A model generated the notes under the pieces. That model saw only the letters and a list, made by a program, of their open reading frames with translations, had not been told where the DNA came from and made no database searches. The position numbers and the translations under genes are program-made. Source: Paenibacillus_F sp047238265 (GTDB lineage: Bacteria > Bacillota > Bacilli > Paenibacillales > NBRC-103111). Taken from it: a stretch of DNA of 64,000 bases. The stretch covers positions 372,001 to 436,000 of the forward strand of contig NZ_JBDFMM010000001.1 of NCBI RefSeq assembly GCF_047238265.1, given 5' to 3'. This document shows positions 24,561 through 32,609 of this stretch, piece by piece (the first letter of the stretch is position 1; each line of letters begins with the position of its first letter).

Positions 24561-26612
24561 GTGCAGCAACCGGCAAGATTTTTCAAGTACCTGAAACCTT
24601 CCACAGGGAAAGAGCGCAAACAGTCGACACGTCGTTGGAACATTTTCTATGTGGGGGTTACGTTGGCACTGGTGGGCATGGCGGTTCCGTTTCGTGCGGG
24701 CATGCCGCAGGCTCATATGGCCGATGCAGGAAGTCAGGCGCTTGGAAGCGGAACGACGATTGCAGGCGGAACCCCGGATCACCCGAACATCCTTTTGAAT
24801 AAAACGAAACAAACCGGAACGGCCGCAGCGGCAGTGTCCACCGGAGGCGGGGCGCCTCAACCCGCCGGCGGTGCAGGCGCCGGAGCGGCAGCACAGCCGG
24901 TGAAGCAGCCCCCGGTGGCCGGCGGGAAGCTCGTGCAGGTCACGGAGCCGGAGACGGGCATCGCCATCGCGCCGACTATCGTGACGGAGCTGCGCAGCAG
25001 GGAGCAGCTGGAGGAGCTGTCCGGTCCGGCGAAGCCCGCCACGGTTATTCTCCATGTGGGCAGCGGACTCCGCATCACGGACCCGTCCGGCAAAACGGAG
25101 CTCGGTACGCTTGAGGCCGTCCTCGATGCGCTCGGCCGCCGGATGATCCCGGCTTTCTACGTCCGGGACGGCAAGACGGCGGACAGCGTGGCCGGGCTGC
25201 TGAAGAAGAACGGCATCGAGGACGCTTTCGTCGTGTCCGACCAAGGCGAGCTCGTCAAGCGGGCCAGAACGCTGTACCCGGCCGTGCGCGGCATCGTGGA
25301 TTTCAGCTCGGCCGGCAATTTGTCGGCGGAAGATCTGCTGAACATCCGTCGCAAAACGACGGCCAGTCTGGCCAAGATCGCCATTTTGCCGGGTGCCTCG
25401 GCATCCCGCTCCTCCGTCGCGTATCTCCAGCAAAGGCTGATCGTCGTATGGACGAAAGAGGCGGGGACGAAGACTGCCCGGGATTTGGGACTGCATACGC
25501 TGATTACGGCCGGGGTCAACGGTATCGTGACCGACTCGCCCAAGGCGGCCTACAAAGCGCTGAAAGTGTACTCCCACGGAAACACGCTGATCCGCAAGCC
25601 GTATATCATCGGTCACCGGGGCATGCCGTCGAAGGCTCCCGAGAACACGATCGTCTCCAACCGGCTCGGCCTGGAGGCGGGAGCGGATTTTATCGAGAAT
25701 GATATGTATTTTACAAAAGACGGCCGGCTCGTGATCATTCATGACCCTTTGCTCGAAAGCACGACGAACGGCAAAGGCAAGGTCGAAGATTTTACCCTGG
25801 CCCAGCTTAAAAAGCTGAACGCCAACAAACCGCATCCGGCGGGATTCCCGTACGTCCAGATACCGACGCTCGAAGAGCAGATCGATCTCGCCCGCAGCCA
25901 GGGCAAGATGATTATGGCCGAGATGAAATCGAAGAACCCGGCGGCAATGGATGCTTTTGTTAAGGTGGTTAAAGCTAAAGGCGCCGAAGATCTCATCAAC
26001 ACGATGGCTTTCAATCCGGACCAGCTGAAACGCCTCTCCGAGCTGATGCCCGAAATGCCGATGGGACTGCTGACGGGTGAAACCGCCAATGAGGCGAATA
26101 TCGACGGATCGCTGACCAATACGCTGCGGCTGATGCAGCAGAGAAATACCACGTTCAATACCACTTACAAAGGGCTGGGGCCGAACTTTATGGAGGCCGC
26201 CAAGCACCGGGGAGTTCTGATTTCTCCCTGGACGTTTAACGATAAAAGCAATTTTGCGAAGTTTTTCTGTTACGGCGCGTTCGGCATTACGACGGACTAC
26301 GCGTTCTGGGCTTCGGACTGGGCGGCCTCGGTTAAACCGGTGCAGGACCATATCGTCGTCGGTAACTACGAAAGCAGGGACTTGTCCGTCCTGATGGAAA
26401 CGTTCAAAGGCGACCGTCTGGAGAAGGCGGCCGATGTGATTCTGCTCGACGGCGAGAGCAGCGTGGAAGCTTACGGAAGCCGGATCACGGCAAAAAGGCC
26501 CGGCAAAGCTCACGCCCTGCTGAGATATACGGCGGTTATCGACGGCGGGAAGTATGACTTGTATACGCAGCCCGTCACGCTTGAAGTCCGGGATATTAAA
26601 GAGCCGGGCTGA
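24561..26612 (+). CDS. Membrane-anchored tandem-barrel glycerophosphodiester phosphodiesterase
   Basis: 683 residues from GTG 24561, preferred because AGGGGGAG lies five bases upstream. The N-terminus is a basic stretch then a hydrophobic segment (about 29-50) acting as signal or anchor, followed by an Ala/Gly/Pro linker. Residues about 125-345 form a barrel-like domain without the HR/PENT catalytic motif. Residues 350-590 form a true GDPD domain with His352 in IGHRGMPSKAPENT, FIENDMYFTKDGRLVIIHD and MAEMKS. A C-terminal beta domain (about 600-683) follows. From residue 125 on, the protein is closely similar to residues about 835-1395 of the SLH-anchored enzyme at 7814-13306, but it lacks the CBM, DUF1080 and SLH parts. 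Confidence 0.88.
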   Translation: MQQPARFFKYLKPSTGKERKQSTRRWNIFYVGVTLALVGMAVPFRAGMPQAHMADAGSQALGSGTTIAGGTPDHPNILLNKTKQTGTAAAAVSTGGGAPQPAGGAGAGAAAQPVKQPPVAGGKLVQVTEPETGIAIAPTIVTELRSREQLEELSGPAKPATVILHVGSGLRITDPSGKTELGTLEAVLDALGRRMIPAFYVRDGKTADSVAGLLKKNGIEDAFVVSDQGELVKRARTLYPAVRGIVDFSSAGNLSAEDLLNIRRKTTASLAKIAILPGASASRSSVAYLQQRLIVVWTKEAGTKTARDLGLHTLITAGVNGIVTDSPKAAYKALKVYSHGNTLIRKPYIIGHRGMPSKAPENTIVSNRLGLEAGADFIENDMYFTKDGRLVIIHDPLLESTTNGKGKVEDFTLAQLKKLNANKPHPAGFPYVQIPTLEEQIDLARSQGKMIMAEMKSKNPAAMDAFVKVVKAKGAEDLINTMAFNPDQLKRLSELMPEMPMGLLTGETANEANIDGSLTNTLRLMQQRNTTFNTTYKGLGPNFMEAAKHRGVLISPWTFNDKSNFAKFFCYGAFGITTDYAFWASDWAASVKPVQDHIVVGNYESRDLSVLMETFKGDRLEKAADVILLDGESSVEAYGSRITAKRPGKAHALLRYTAVIDGGKYDLYTQPVTLEVRDIKEPG

Positions 26613-26654
26613 GTGAATTCTTTTTTTGACCGCGGGTAGACAGTTTTTACGAGG

Positions 26655-26690
26655 AAAAGCGCACGATCCCGAGGGGATCTGCGCTTTTTT
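26655..26690 (+). terminator. Terminator after second glycerophosphodiesterase
   Basis: AAAAGCGCACGATCCC-GA-GGGGATCTGCGCTTTTTT hairpin. Confidence 0.85.
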
Positions 26691-26714
26691 GTTTGACGTG
26701 CAGACGGACATGCG

Positions 26715-26755
26715 CAAAAAAGCCCCGGTTTCCTAAGAAGGAAACACGGGACTAT
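26715..26755 (-). terminator. Terminator of the SpoIIAA-like/diiron operon
   Basis: On the minus strand CCCGTGTTTCCT-TCTT-AGGAAACCGGGG followed by CTTTTTTG, just after the stop codon of the minus-strand gene. Confidence 0.8.
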
Positions 26756-26768
26756 CGGCGTTCGGCCG

Positions 26769-27218
26769 TTATTTGCTTTTGATGAGATCGTTGGAGCTGA
26801 TGCCGAGGAAGTCGAAAGCTTCTTTCAGCATAACTTGATCTTCTTTGTTCCAATAGCTTTTCTGAATATCGGAAATGTTCGAGTTTCTGGAGATGCGGTC
26901 CATCTGCATCTTCATGATCGAGCCGCTGCACAGTACGGCAATGTGAGAAACATGAGGAAAGACCGTTCTTTGGGCTTCTTCCCAAATGCTGTTGACTTCC
27001 GGCGTGAACACGATCGGGCGTCCGTCGCGCTCCATGAAACGGTTGTCGACGAGCAGTTTTACTTTGCCCGATTTGGCGCTGTTTTCCACGGTCTCGGTAA
27101 TGATGCGGGCCGCTTCCTTGGCTTCCTCGACCGTCAGGTTATCGACAACCTGCCAGGCGAAAACAAGGTTGGCCTTATCCATGCTGGAGCTGAATTTATC
27201 TTTTAGTTGCACGCTCAT
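26769..27218 (-). CDS. SpoIIAA-like (STAS-type) protein
   Basis: 149 residues, cytoplasmic. The pattern VVDNLTVEEAKEAARIITET, then GKVKLLVDNRFM, then FPHVSHIAVLCSG and a C-terminal F.FLGIS matches the SpoIIAA-like fold (PF11964-type) seen in small proteins that bind lipids or act as switches. This assignment rests on fold pattern only. It starts 20 bases after the diiron-fold gene on the same strand, with AAGGGG before the ATG, so the two are almost surely one operon. Confidence 0.55.
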   Translation of the reverse strand: MSVQLKDKFSSSMDKANLVFAWQVVDNLTVEEAKEAARIITETVENSAKSGKVKLLVDNRFMERDGRPIVFTPEVNSIWEEAQRTVFPHVSHIAVLCSGSIMKMQMDRISRNSNISDIQKSYWNKEDQVMLKEAFDFLGISSNDLIKSK

Positions 27219-27238
27219 TTTTGCTACCCCTTCGCGAA

Positions 27239-27880
27239 TTATTTAAACCAAGAAGCCAGCATGACGTCCAGCGTGTTGCAGGTATACTTCACGAGATGTT
27301 CGGCTTCCTGCAGCTGTTTTTCGGTCATGTTCTGGATGAGGTGATAAACCTGGCTGTGTTCCTCGTCCGCCTCGCAGTGAATCGCCCAGTATTCGAGATC
27401 CGTGAATCCGGTCTCCTGCAGGATTTTGTAGGCGTGAAGGTACACGGCATGGGCGAAACCTTCGCTCGTGCTGTTAATGATCAGCAGAGACATGTTTTCA
27501 TCCATGGCCGCAACGGCGCGGTATTGAAGGGAGATAAAGTGCTCTGTCTCGTAATTGGCATTGTGGTTTTCAGGATCGTCCAAGCCGATGCCGATCATCC
27601 ATTTGCGGAGCATTTCGGCATGGTCCTTCTCTTCGTCGTAGTGAGTGGAGAAAACGTCGTGATCCACATCCGGGAACCGTTCCCATCTAAGTTTCAGCAG
27701 TTCGCCGAAATGTTTGGACAGATGGTAAAGATTGTTGCACCAGACAAAATACTGCGGATCTCTTTCCGCCGGGAAATTCAAAAAGAACGGATTTTGTGTT
27801 TTAACACGCTCAAGTTCAGATGAAATGATCCCGCTGATTCTTTCGACTACTTGCTCTTTGGTGGTTGTTACGTTTGTCAT
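27239..27880 (-). CDS. Heme-oxygenase-like diiron protein (iron-containing redox enzyme family)
   Basis: 213 residues of the TenA/heme-oxygenase-like all-helical fold. Candidate iron ligands recur in the spacing seen for HDO-type enzymes: Glu and His in YDEEKDHAEML (about 82-92), Glu and His in SEGFAHAVY (about 139-147), and Asp, Glu and His in EADEEHSQVYH (about 170-180). Family members include CADD-like and UndA-like oxidases acting on small metabolites; the substrate here is unknown. It is the first gene of a two-gene operon with a SpoIIAA-like protein and is divergent from a MocR-type regulator, the usual arrangement of a regulator and its target. GGGGAG precedes the ATG. Confidence 0.75.
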   Translation of the reverse strand: MTNVTTTKEQVVERISGIISSELERVKTQNPFFLNFPAERDPQYFVWCNNLYHLSKHFGELLKLRWERFPDVDHDVFSTHYDEEKDHAEMLRKWMIGIGLDDPENHNANYETEHFISLQYRAVAAMDENMSLLIINSTSEGFAHAVYLHAYKILQETGFTDLEYWAIHCEADEEHSQVYHLIQNMTEKQLQEAEHLVKYTCNTLDVMLASWFK

Positions 27881-28145
27881 TCAGGAATTCTCCCCTTTCT
27901 ATATTTATATCGGTAAAATAATGTAAATTTTTAAGACAAATAACGACAAAATTCTTTTAAATTATGTTTTGTTGAAAGTTCAGGTGAAGTTTGGGAAGAT
28001 AGGACTGAAAATACAGACCGGAAATGCGGGACAGGCACGACAAAATCGGGAGATTCTGCACCCGGTTAACGGTAAGGCTGCCGTATTCAAAAGCGTTCTC
28101 TAGCAGAGCCCGGGGAAAGTATGAAGCTTAGGAGGTGCGCCCGTC

Positions 28146-29528
28146 ATGCGTGAATTTACCCTTGATTTCTCGGCCAGCCCGAAGCCGATTTTTCATCAGC
28201 TGTATACGTACTTCAAAAACGAAATCCGGGACGGGAAACTTGAAAAGGGGGACTATCTTCCCTCCATCCGGGGCTGCGCCCGATCTTTCGGTATCAGTAA
28301 AAATACCGTGGAAAGCGCCTATCAGCTTCTGGTTTCGGAGGGGTATCTGCGGAATATCGCCAAAAAGGGCTTTTGCGTGACGTATGAGCCGGAGGCGAAC
28401 GAACGAGAGGGCGCCCCGGCGGAGGCGGAAGATGCTGCCGGCTTCGCGGTCACCACGGATTTCCGTTACGGCAATATCGAGCTGGGGACGTTTCCCTTCC
28501 GGCATTGGAACAAAGTGAGGAACCTGGTGATTGCGCAGAACCAGAGCGTTTACGCCGTCGAAGGAACGAATCAGGGGGAATATCCGCTTCGCAAAGAGCT
28601 TTCCAGGCTGTTATATGAATCCAGGGGGGTGACGGCAGCCCCGGATCAGATCGTCGTGGGGGCCGCCCCCCAGCAGCTCGTGATGCTGCTAAGCCAGCTT
28701 CTCGATGTGAAGAAGCACAGGATCGGTGTGGAAAATCCCGGTTACGACGGAGCCCGGAACACGTTCTTGAACCACGGGTTCCGGGTTCATCCGGTCTCGT
28801 TGTCCGGCAGCGGCGTTTCGCTGGGCGAGCTGGCGGAAAGCGGAGCGAACGTGATGTATGTAAGCCCCTCCCAGCAGTTCAGGAACCGGATTACAATGCC
28901 TGCGGATAAAAGAGCGGAGCTGGCGGAATGGACCCGTTCCCTCGGCGAATATTTGATCGAAGACGATTACGAGTGGGAATTCAAATACGAGGAAGGGATT
29001 CTTCCGGCGATTCAAAGCATGATCCCGGAGAAGGCGGTTTACATCGGCCGGATCTCCAAGGCGCTGCTGCCGGTGTTCAATCTCAGTTACATGGTGCTGC
29101 CCTCCGGACTTCTTTCCGGGTTTCACTCCAAAGTACCGGAGTACGACCAGCCGGTTTCGAGGCTTGATCAGCTTACCTTCGCCCGGTACTTATCCGATGG
29201 ATACTGGTACAAGCATTTGCAGCAGATGCGGCGGCTTTATGAGGAGAAGCAGCGCTATTTCTCGGAGGCTCTCGAACGGTATATGCCTGGAAAAGCGCGG
29301 GCCGAGGGAAAAGATACGGGGCTTCACGCCTTTCTGATCGTAAGGACCGACCGGTCTGAAGAGGAGCTGATCGAAGCGGCCCTGGAAAAGGGCGTGCGGG
29401 TATATGGCACCGCCCGGTACTGGCTGCGGCCCGGAGATGAGTATCCGACGATCCTGCTCGGATACGGGGCGCTGGGCCGGGAGGAAATTTCCGCCGGCGT
29501 GAAGGCTTTGGCGGAAGCGTGGTTCTAA
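28146..29528 (+). CDS. MocR/PdxR-family regulator (GntR HTH fused to aminotransferase-like domain)
   Basis: 460 residues. The N-terminal GntR winged helix (about 5-80: PIFHQLYTYFKNEIRDGKLEK, GISKNTVESAYQLLVSEGY) is joined by a short linker to a fold-type I aminotransferase domain (about 105-460). The PLP lysine is expected at Lys305 in GRISKALLPVFN, preceded by LIEDDYEWEF, the aspartate/tyrosine region. MocR proteins use PLP or PLP-amino-acid adducts as effectors. The gene is divergent from the diiron/SpoIIAA-like operon across 265 AT-rich bases, which makes that operon the most likely target. AGGAGGTG precedes the ATG. Confidence 0.92.
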   Translation: MREFTLDFSASPKPIFHQLYTYFKNEIRDGKLEKGDYLPSIRGCARSFGISKNTVESAYQLLVSEGYLRNIAKKGFCVTYEPEANEREGAPAEAEDAAGFAVTTDFRYGNIELGTFPFRHWNKVRNLVIAQNQSVYAVEGTNQGEYPLRKELSRLLYESRGVTAAPDQIVVGAAPQQLVMLLSQLLDVKKHRIGVENPGYDGARNTFLNHGFRVHPVSLSGSGVSLGELAESGANVMYVSPSQQFRNRITMPADKRAELAEWTRSLGEYLIEDDYEWEFKYEEGILPAIQSMIPEKAVYIGRISKALLPVFNLSYMVLPSGLLSGFHSKVPEYDQPVSRLDQLTFARYLSDGYWYKHLQQMRRLYEEKQRYFSEALERYMPGKARAEGKDTGLHAFLIVRTDRSEEELIEAALEKGVRVYGTARYWLRPGDEYPTILLGYGALGREEISAGVKALAEAWF

Positions 29529-29637
29529 TCCGCTGTATCGTAAGGCGGCGGGTGTCCTGCTCACTTTGCGCGTTCTGTCCCTTTAACGGGCGGCTCATAC
29601 CGTTTACGATTAGGGACATCAACCGAGTAAGGTGGGC

Positions 29638-30405
29638 ATGAACATGAACTTTATTTTTGACCTGGATGGAACGATTTGCTTTAAAGGACAGCCGATTTCG
29701 AAGCGTATTCTGGATGCTTTGCTGGAGCTGGAGGAAGCCGGACACTTTGTGGGATTCGCATCGGCCCGGCCCTGCCGGGACATGCTTCCCGTGCTGGACG
29801 ACAGATTCGACGGCCATCTGCTGATCGGGGCGAACGGGGCGATGACGTTTTACCGCAAGCAGCCTTTGGCATACCAGCCGATTCCGGGGCCTTTAGCGGG
29901 GCAAATCATTCATCTGCTGAATGATTTTGAAGCCGAATATCTGATCGACGACACATGGAACTACGCTTACCGTCTGAGTCCGGAACATCCGTTTCTGGCA
30001 AATGTGGACCCTCATGGACTGGCAAAACGCGTAGAGCCGAATGACATTCAGTCGTTTATTAAAATCGTCGTGCTCTCCTGCCGCAGGTTTGAGGAGCTGT
30101 CCGCGAAGCTGAGGGCCATGGACGTCACGATCCATCATCATTCTTCGGAGGGGATCCTGGATCTGACCGGCAAAGGCGTCAACAAGATGGCCGCGTTAAG
30201 CGGATGCGGTCTCCCGCTGGACGAGTTCGTCTGTTTCGGCAACGACAACAACGACCTGCCGCTGTTCCGGATGGCAAAGCATTCCGTTCTGATCGGGGAC
30301 CATGACGCATTGGCGGAACTGGCCAAAGAAAAGATCGCTGTCGATGACCGGACCGAGGAGAACATCCTGCTAAAAGTAAAGGAGCTCTGCGCGGTACTCG
30401 TTTGA
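29638..30405 (+). CDS. HAD-superfamily IIB (Cof-type) phosphatase
   Basis: 255 residues. The nucleophile motif FDLDGT lies at residues 7-12 (Asp8 and Asp10), motif II serine in FASARP, motif III lysine around TGKGVNK, and motif IV in GNDNNDLPLF. The cap domain lies between motifs II and III, as in Cof/SupH sugar-phosphate phosphatases. ATG 29638 is chosen because AAGGTGG is five bases upstream; two nearby alternatives differ by only two residues. Substrate is probably a sugar or nucleotide phosphate. The terminator hairpin overlaps the last codons. Confidence 0.9.
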   Translation: MNMNFIFDLDGTICFKGQPISKRILDALLELEEAGHFVGFASARPCRDMLPVLDDRFDGHLLIGANGAMTFYRKQPLAYQPIPGPLAGQIIHLLNDFEAEYLIDDTWNYAYRLSPEHPFLANVDPHGLAKRVEPNDIQSFIKIVVLSCRRFEELSAKLRAMDVTIHHHSSEGILDLTGKGVNKMAALSGCGLPLDEFVCFGNDNNDLPLFRMAKHSVLIGDHDALAELAKEKIAVDDRTEENILLKVKELCAVLV

Positions 30406-30425
30406 GTACCCGCAGGCTCCTTTTT
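30381..30425 (+). terminator. Terminator overlapping the end of the HAD gene
   Basis: GGAG.TCTGCG.GGTACTC-GTTT-GAGTACC.GCAG.CTCC then TTTTTA. The stop codon lies inside the right side of the loop. Confidence 0.8.
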
Positions 30426-30437
30426 AGTAAGAATGAT

Positions 30438-31130
30438 TCAGTCTACGGTCAGCAGCTGCTCGAAAAATCCGCCGATCTCGCGCTCGCGGTCCACAAAATG
30501 GATCTCCAGAATCCAGTCGCGGAGCAGGCCGTTCTTATCGTTATCCCGCATCTTGATGTGATTGTCGGGATGGATATAATTCTCGACCTCTTCGCCCTGT
30601 ACGATCTCGTGGGGGAATTCCCCGATAAGATGGCCGGCGTGAGGGCCGCCATACTCCCAGCCGTAATCGCGGGCCAAAGCAGTCATAAAATCGTAAAGCT
30701 CGCTGCCCGTTATATCCGGACGAGATTCGAAGAAGGCTTTACCGTCGTGCCAGGCAAGTTCGACGTCCCGCCGCAGTTTATTTTTGACGGGATCGTCTCC
30801 AAACACGTATGTGCGTCCGAAATCGGCTTCCCAATCTTCGAAGATCGGGCCGAAATCAATAAAGAGAATGTCTCCCGGCTCTACAAGCCTGTCCGGCGGA
30901 TTTTCCCGGTACGGATGAAGCGTATTGCTTCCCGCGCGCACGATCCGCTTGTGCCAATACTTTTTGATCCCGTAAAGCTCGAAAGCGAGCTGATAAATTT
31001 CCCGGTTCAATTCTTTCTCCGTAACTCCGCTGCGCAGAATTCCTTTCGCCTCGGCGATTTCGAAAAGCGCGAGCGCCTTCTTCTCCGCCTCGCGTAAATT
31101 TGTATGACGCTCTTCTCTTGTTGCCGCCAT
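30438..31130 (-). CDS. M24-family metallopeptidase (aminopeptidase P/prolidase-like)
   Basis: 230 residues, consisting of the pita-bread catalytic domain only, without the N-terminal creatinase domain. The metal ligands appear in order: Asp in LFIDFGP (about 91), Asp in ADFGRTY (about 103), His in GHLIGEFPHE, Glu in WILEIHFVD and Glu in GGFFEQLL. The usual glycine-rich His region is kept. It likely removes N-terminal residues or cleaves X-Pro bonds, but some short M24 proteins are not peptidases. AGGAG precedes the ATG. Single gene. Confidence 0.87.
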   Translation of the reverse strand: MAATREERHTNLREAEKKALALFEIAEAKGILRSGVTEKELNREIYQLAFELYGIKKYWHKRIVRAGSNTLHPYRENPPDRLVEPGDILFIDFGPIFEDWEADFGRTYVFGDDPVKNKLRRDVELAWHDGKAFFESRPDITGSELYDFMTALARDYGWEYGGPHAGHLIGEFPHEIVQGEEVENYIHPDNHIKMRDNDKNGLLRDWILEIHFVDREREIGGFFEQLLTVD

Positions 31131-31366
31131 GATGATATTCTCCTCTCTCTCTAACGGGTCTCTCTAACGGGTTTCCAATTATCCCCTTCTTTATTGTACG
31201 GTTTGGCGGACAAGTTGGAAAGTTACAGTTTCGGAAGGGAAGCAGGGACAGGTTGCCGGCGTTTTGCATAATCAAACAAAAAAATGCATAAAATATTCTG
31301 AAAATTGTTTCGTAAAGACGCAAAATGTGTTATCATAGTTGTAACAGATTGCAAAGGGGGGAGACG

Positions 31367-31726
31367 ATGAAGCAAAAGAACGCGATCATTCGCTGGTGCC
31401 TGTTTCTTATGCTTTCCCTCCTGCTCGGCTTCTCCGCGCCCGTGCCGCTGACCCAAGAAGCGGCGGCCGCTCAGGCGTCCTCCACTTATGAGTCAGTTCC
31501 TCCGCTTGGCGAACACAAATCCAAGTATGTGATCCGCAAAGCCGTTACCCATCATTTTGCCAAAATGGTGAAGGCAGCGATTACCCTCGTGGTCTTATCC
31601 GTGCTGTGCCTGTTCACCCTCTTTAAAGCCCCGCTACCCGGGCTTCCGTACGAACCCTTCGTCTGCCTGTTAAGGCGCAAACAACTCCTTCTCCCCATCA
31701 AATTCACGTCCAATTACGTGGTTTAA
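31367..31726 (+). CDS. Small exported or membrane protein of unknown function
   Basis: 119 residues. An N-terminal hydrophobic segment (about 8-24) with an AAAAQAS region at 36-42 looks like a signal peptide. A second hydrophobic helix lies at about 67-88 (AAITLVVLSVLCLFTLF). The tail RRKQLLLPIKFTSNYVV is basic. ATG 31367 follows GGGGGGAG at ideal spacing. No family recognised. It stands alone between an M24 peptidase and the KhtTU genes. Confidence 0.6.
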   Translation: MKQKNAIIRWCLFLMLSLLLGFSAPVPLTQEAAAAQASSTYESVPPLGEHKSKYVIRKAVTHHFAKMVKAAITLVVLSVLCLFTLFKAPLPGLPYEPFVCLLRRKQLLLPIKFTSNYVV

Positions 31727-32110
31727 TTTCTATGCCGTTGTCCGGCAAACCGTATAGTCCCGTCCTATCAGAATTTTGAACGATGCTGTCTGCAAAATAA
31801 TTTTTTTCGACCGTTTGTAGAGGGTTTCTTTGAGTCTGTCTGAAATCGGTTGAATGTATAAATTGTGCATAAGTATGTATAAAAACTTGGATTTATGATG
31901 CAAGAAGCGATGAGGAGCCTCGGCGAAAAAATAAGCCGGGCGGCAAGGCCCCCGTCTGTCCGGATTCCTTGACTCCTTAGGCTAAGGGCATGGCCCATTT
32001 GACACGGTTGGATTTGCAAAACATGAAGCGGTGAAACGAACCGTTGAACTATGTCTGAACCGGGACCGAACGGTCCTCAATCACACTCATTTATAGGAGG
32101 CTGTTCCGCT
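31727..32110 (+). other. Intergenic leader region upstream of khtT
   Basis: 384 bases without a convincing gene. The left part is AT-rich; the right part has GC-rich segments (AGCCGGGCGGCAAGGCCCCC and GGACCGAACGGTCC, the latter a palindrome around 32061-32080). I looked for the conserved parts of the c-di-AMP and manganese riboswitches and did not find them. Confidence 0.5.
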
Positions 32111-32605
32111 ATGTACGTAAGAGAATCCGATTTGCCGGGGATAGGAAAAAAGTTCCTGATAAATACCCGCGGCGGAGATAAGATTGTCGTTATCCTTCAT
32201 GACGACGGCAGACGTGAAATGTATCATTTTCGCTATGACGATCCCGATGAGAGCTTGTCCATGGTTACGCTCGATGACGATGAAGCCCGGCAGCTTGCCG
32301 CAATCGTAGGCGGATTGACGTATAAACCGAAGGCGCTGGAGTCGATCGAAGTGGCTCTGGACGATTTGATCATCGAGTGGTACAAGATGGACCCCGAGTA
32401 TGCCTGTATCGGCCGGTCAATCGGCGAGCTCGATGTCCGGCAAAATTCGGGAGCGACCATTATCGCGATTGTCGAAAAAAATCACGGCAAGCAGATCAAT
32501 CCGGGACCGGATTATGTCTTGTCCGCCGATTCTACCTTGATCGTGGTCGGGGAGAGACAGCAGCAAAAATTGTTCCGGCACATTTTAAAGAATGGAAGTG
32601 GTTGA
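32111..32605 (+). CDS. khtT: KhtT-like regulatory subunit of a K+/H+ antiporter
   Basis: 164 residues with an N-terminal small beta domain and a C-terminal RCK_C/TrkA-C domain (about 80-160: AIVEKNHGKQINPGPDYVL, TLIVVGERQQQKLF). In B. subtilis KhtT modulates the membrane antiporter KhtU and its TrkA-C domain binds c-di-AMP. ATG 32111 has AGGAGG ten bases upstream. The gene ends four bases before the antiporter gene, confirming an operon. A KhtS-like small gene is not evident upstream. Confidence 0.87.
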   Translation: MYVRESDLPGIGKKFLINTRGGDKIVVILHDDGRREMYHFRYDDPDESLSMVTLDDDEARQLAAIVGGLTYKPKALESIEVALDDLIIEWYKMDPEYACIGRSIGELDVRQNSGATIIAIVEKNHGKQINPGPDYVLSADSTLIVVGERQQQKLFRHILKNGSG

Positions 32606-32609
32606 ATAG

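Noticed and set aside
31727..32110. c-di-AMP riboswitch upstream of khtT
   Set aside because: KhtT is c-di-AMP-linked in B. subtilis, but the conserved ydaO-type segments are absent from the leader.
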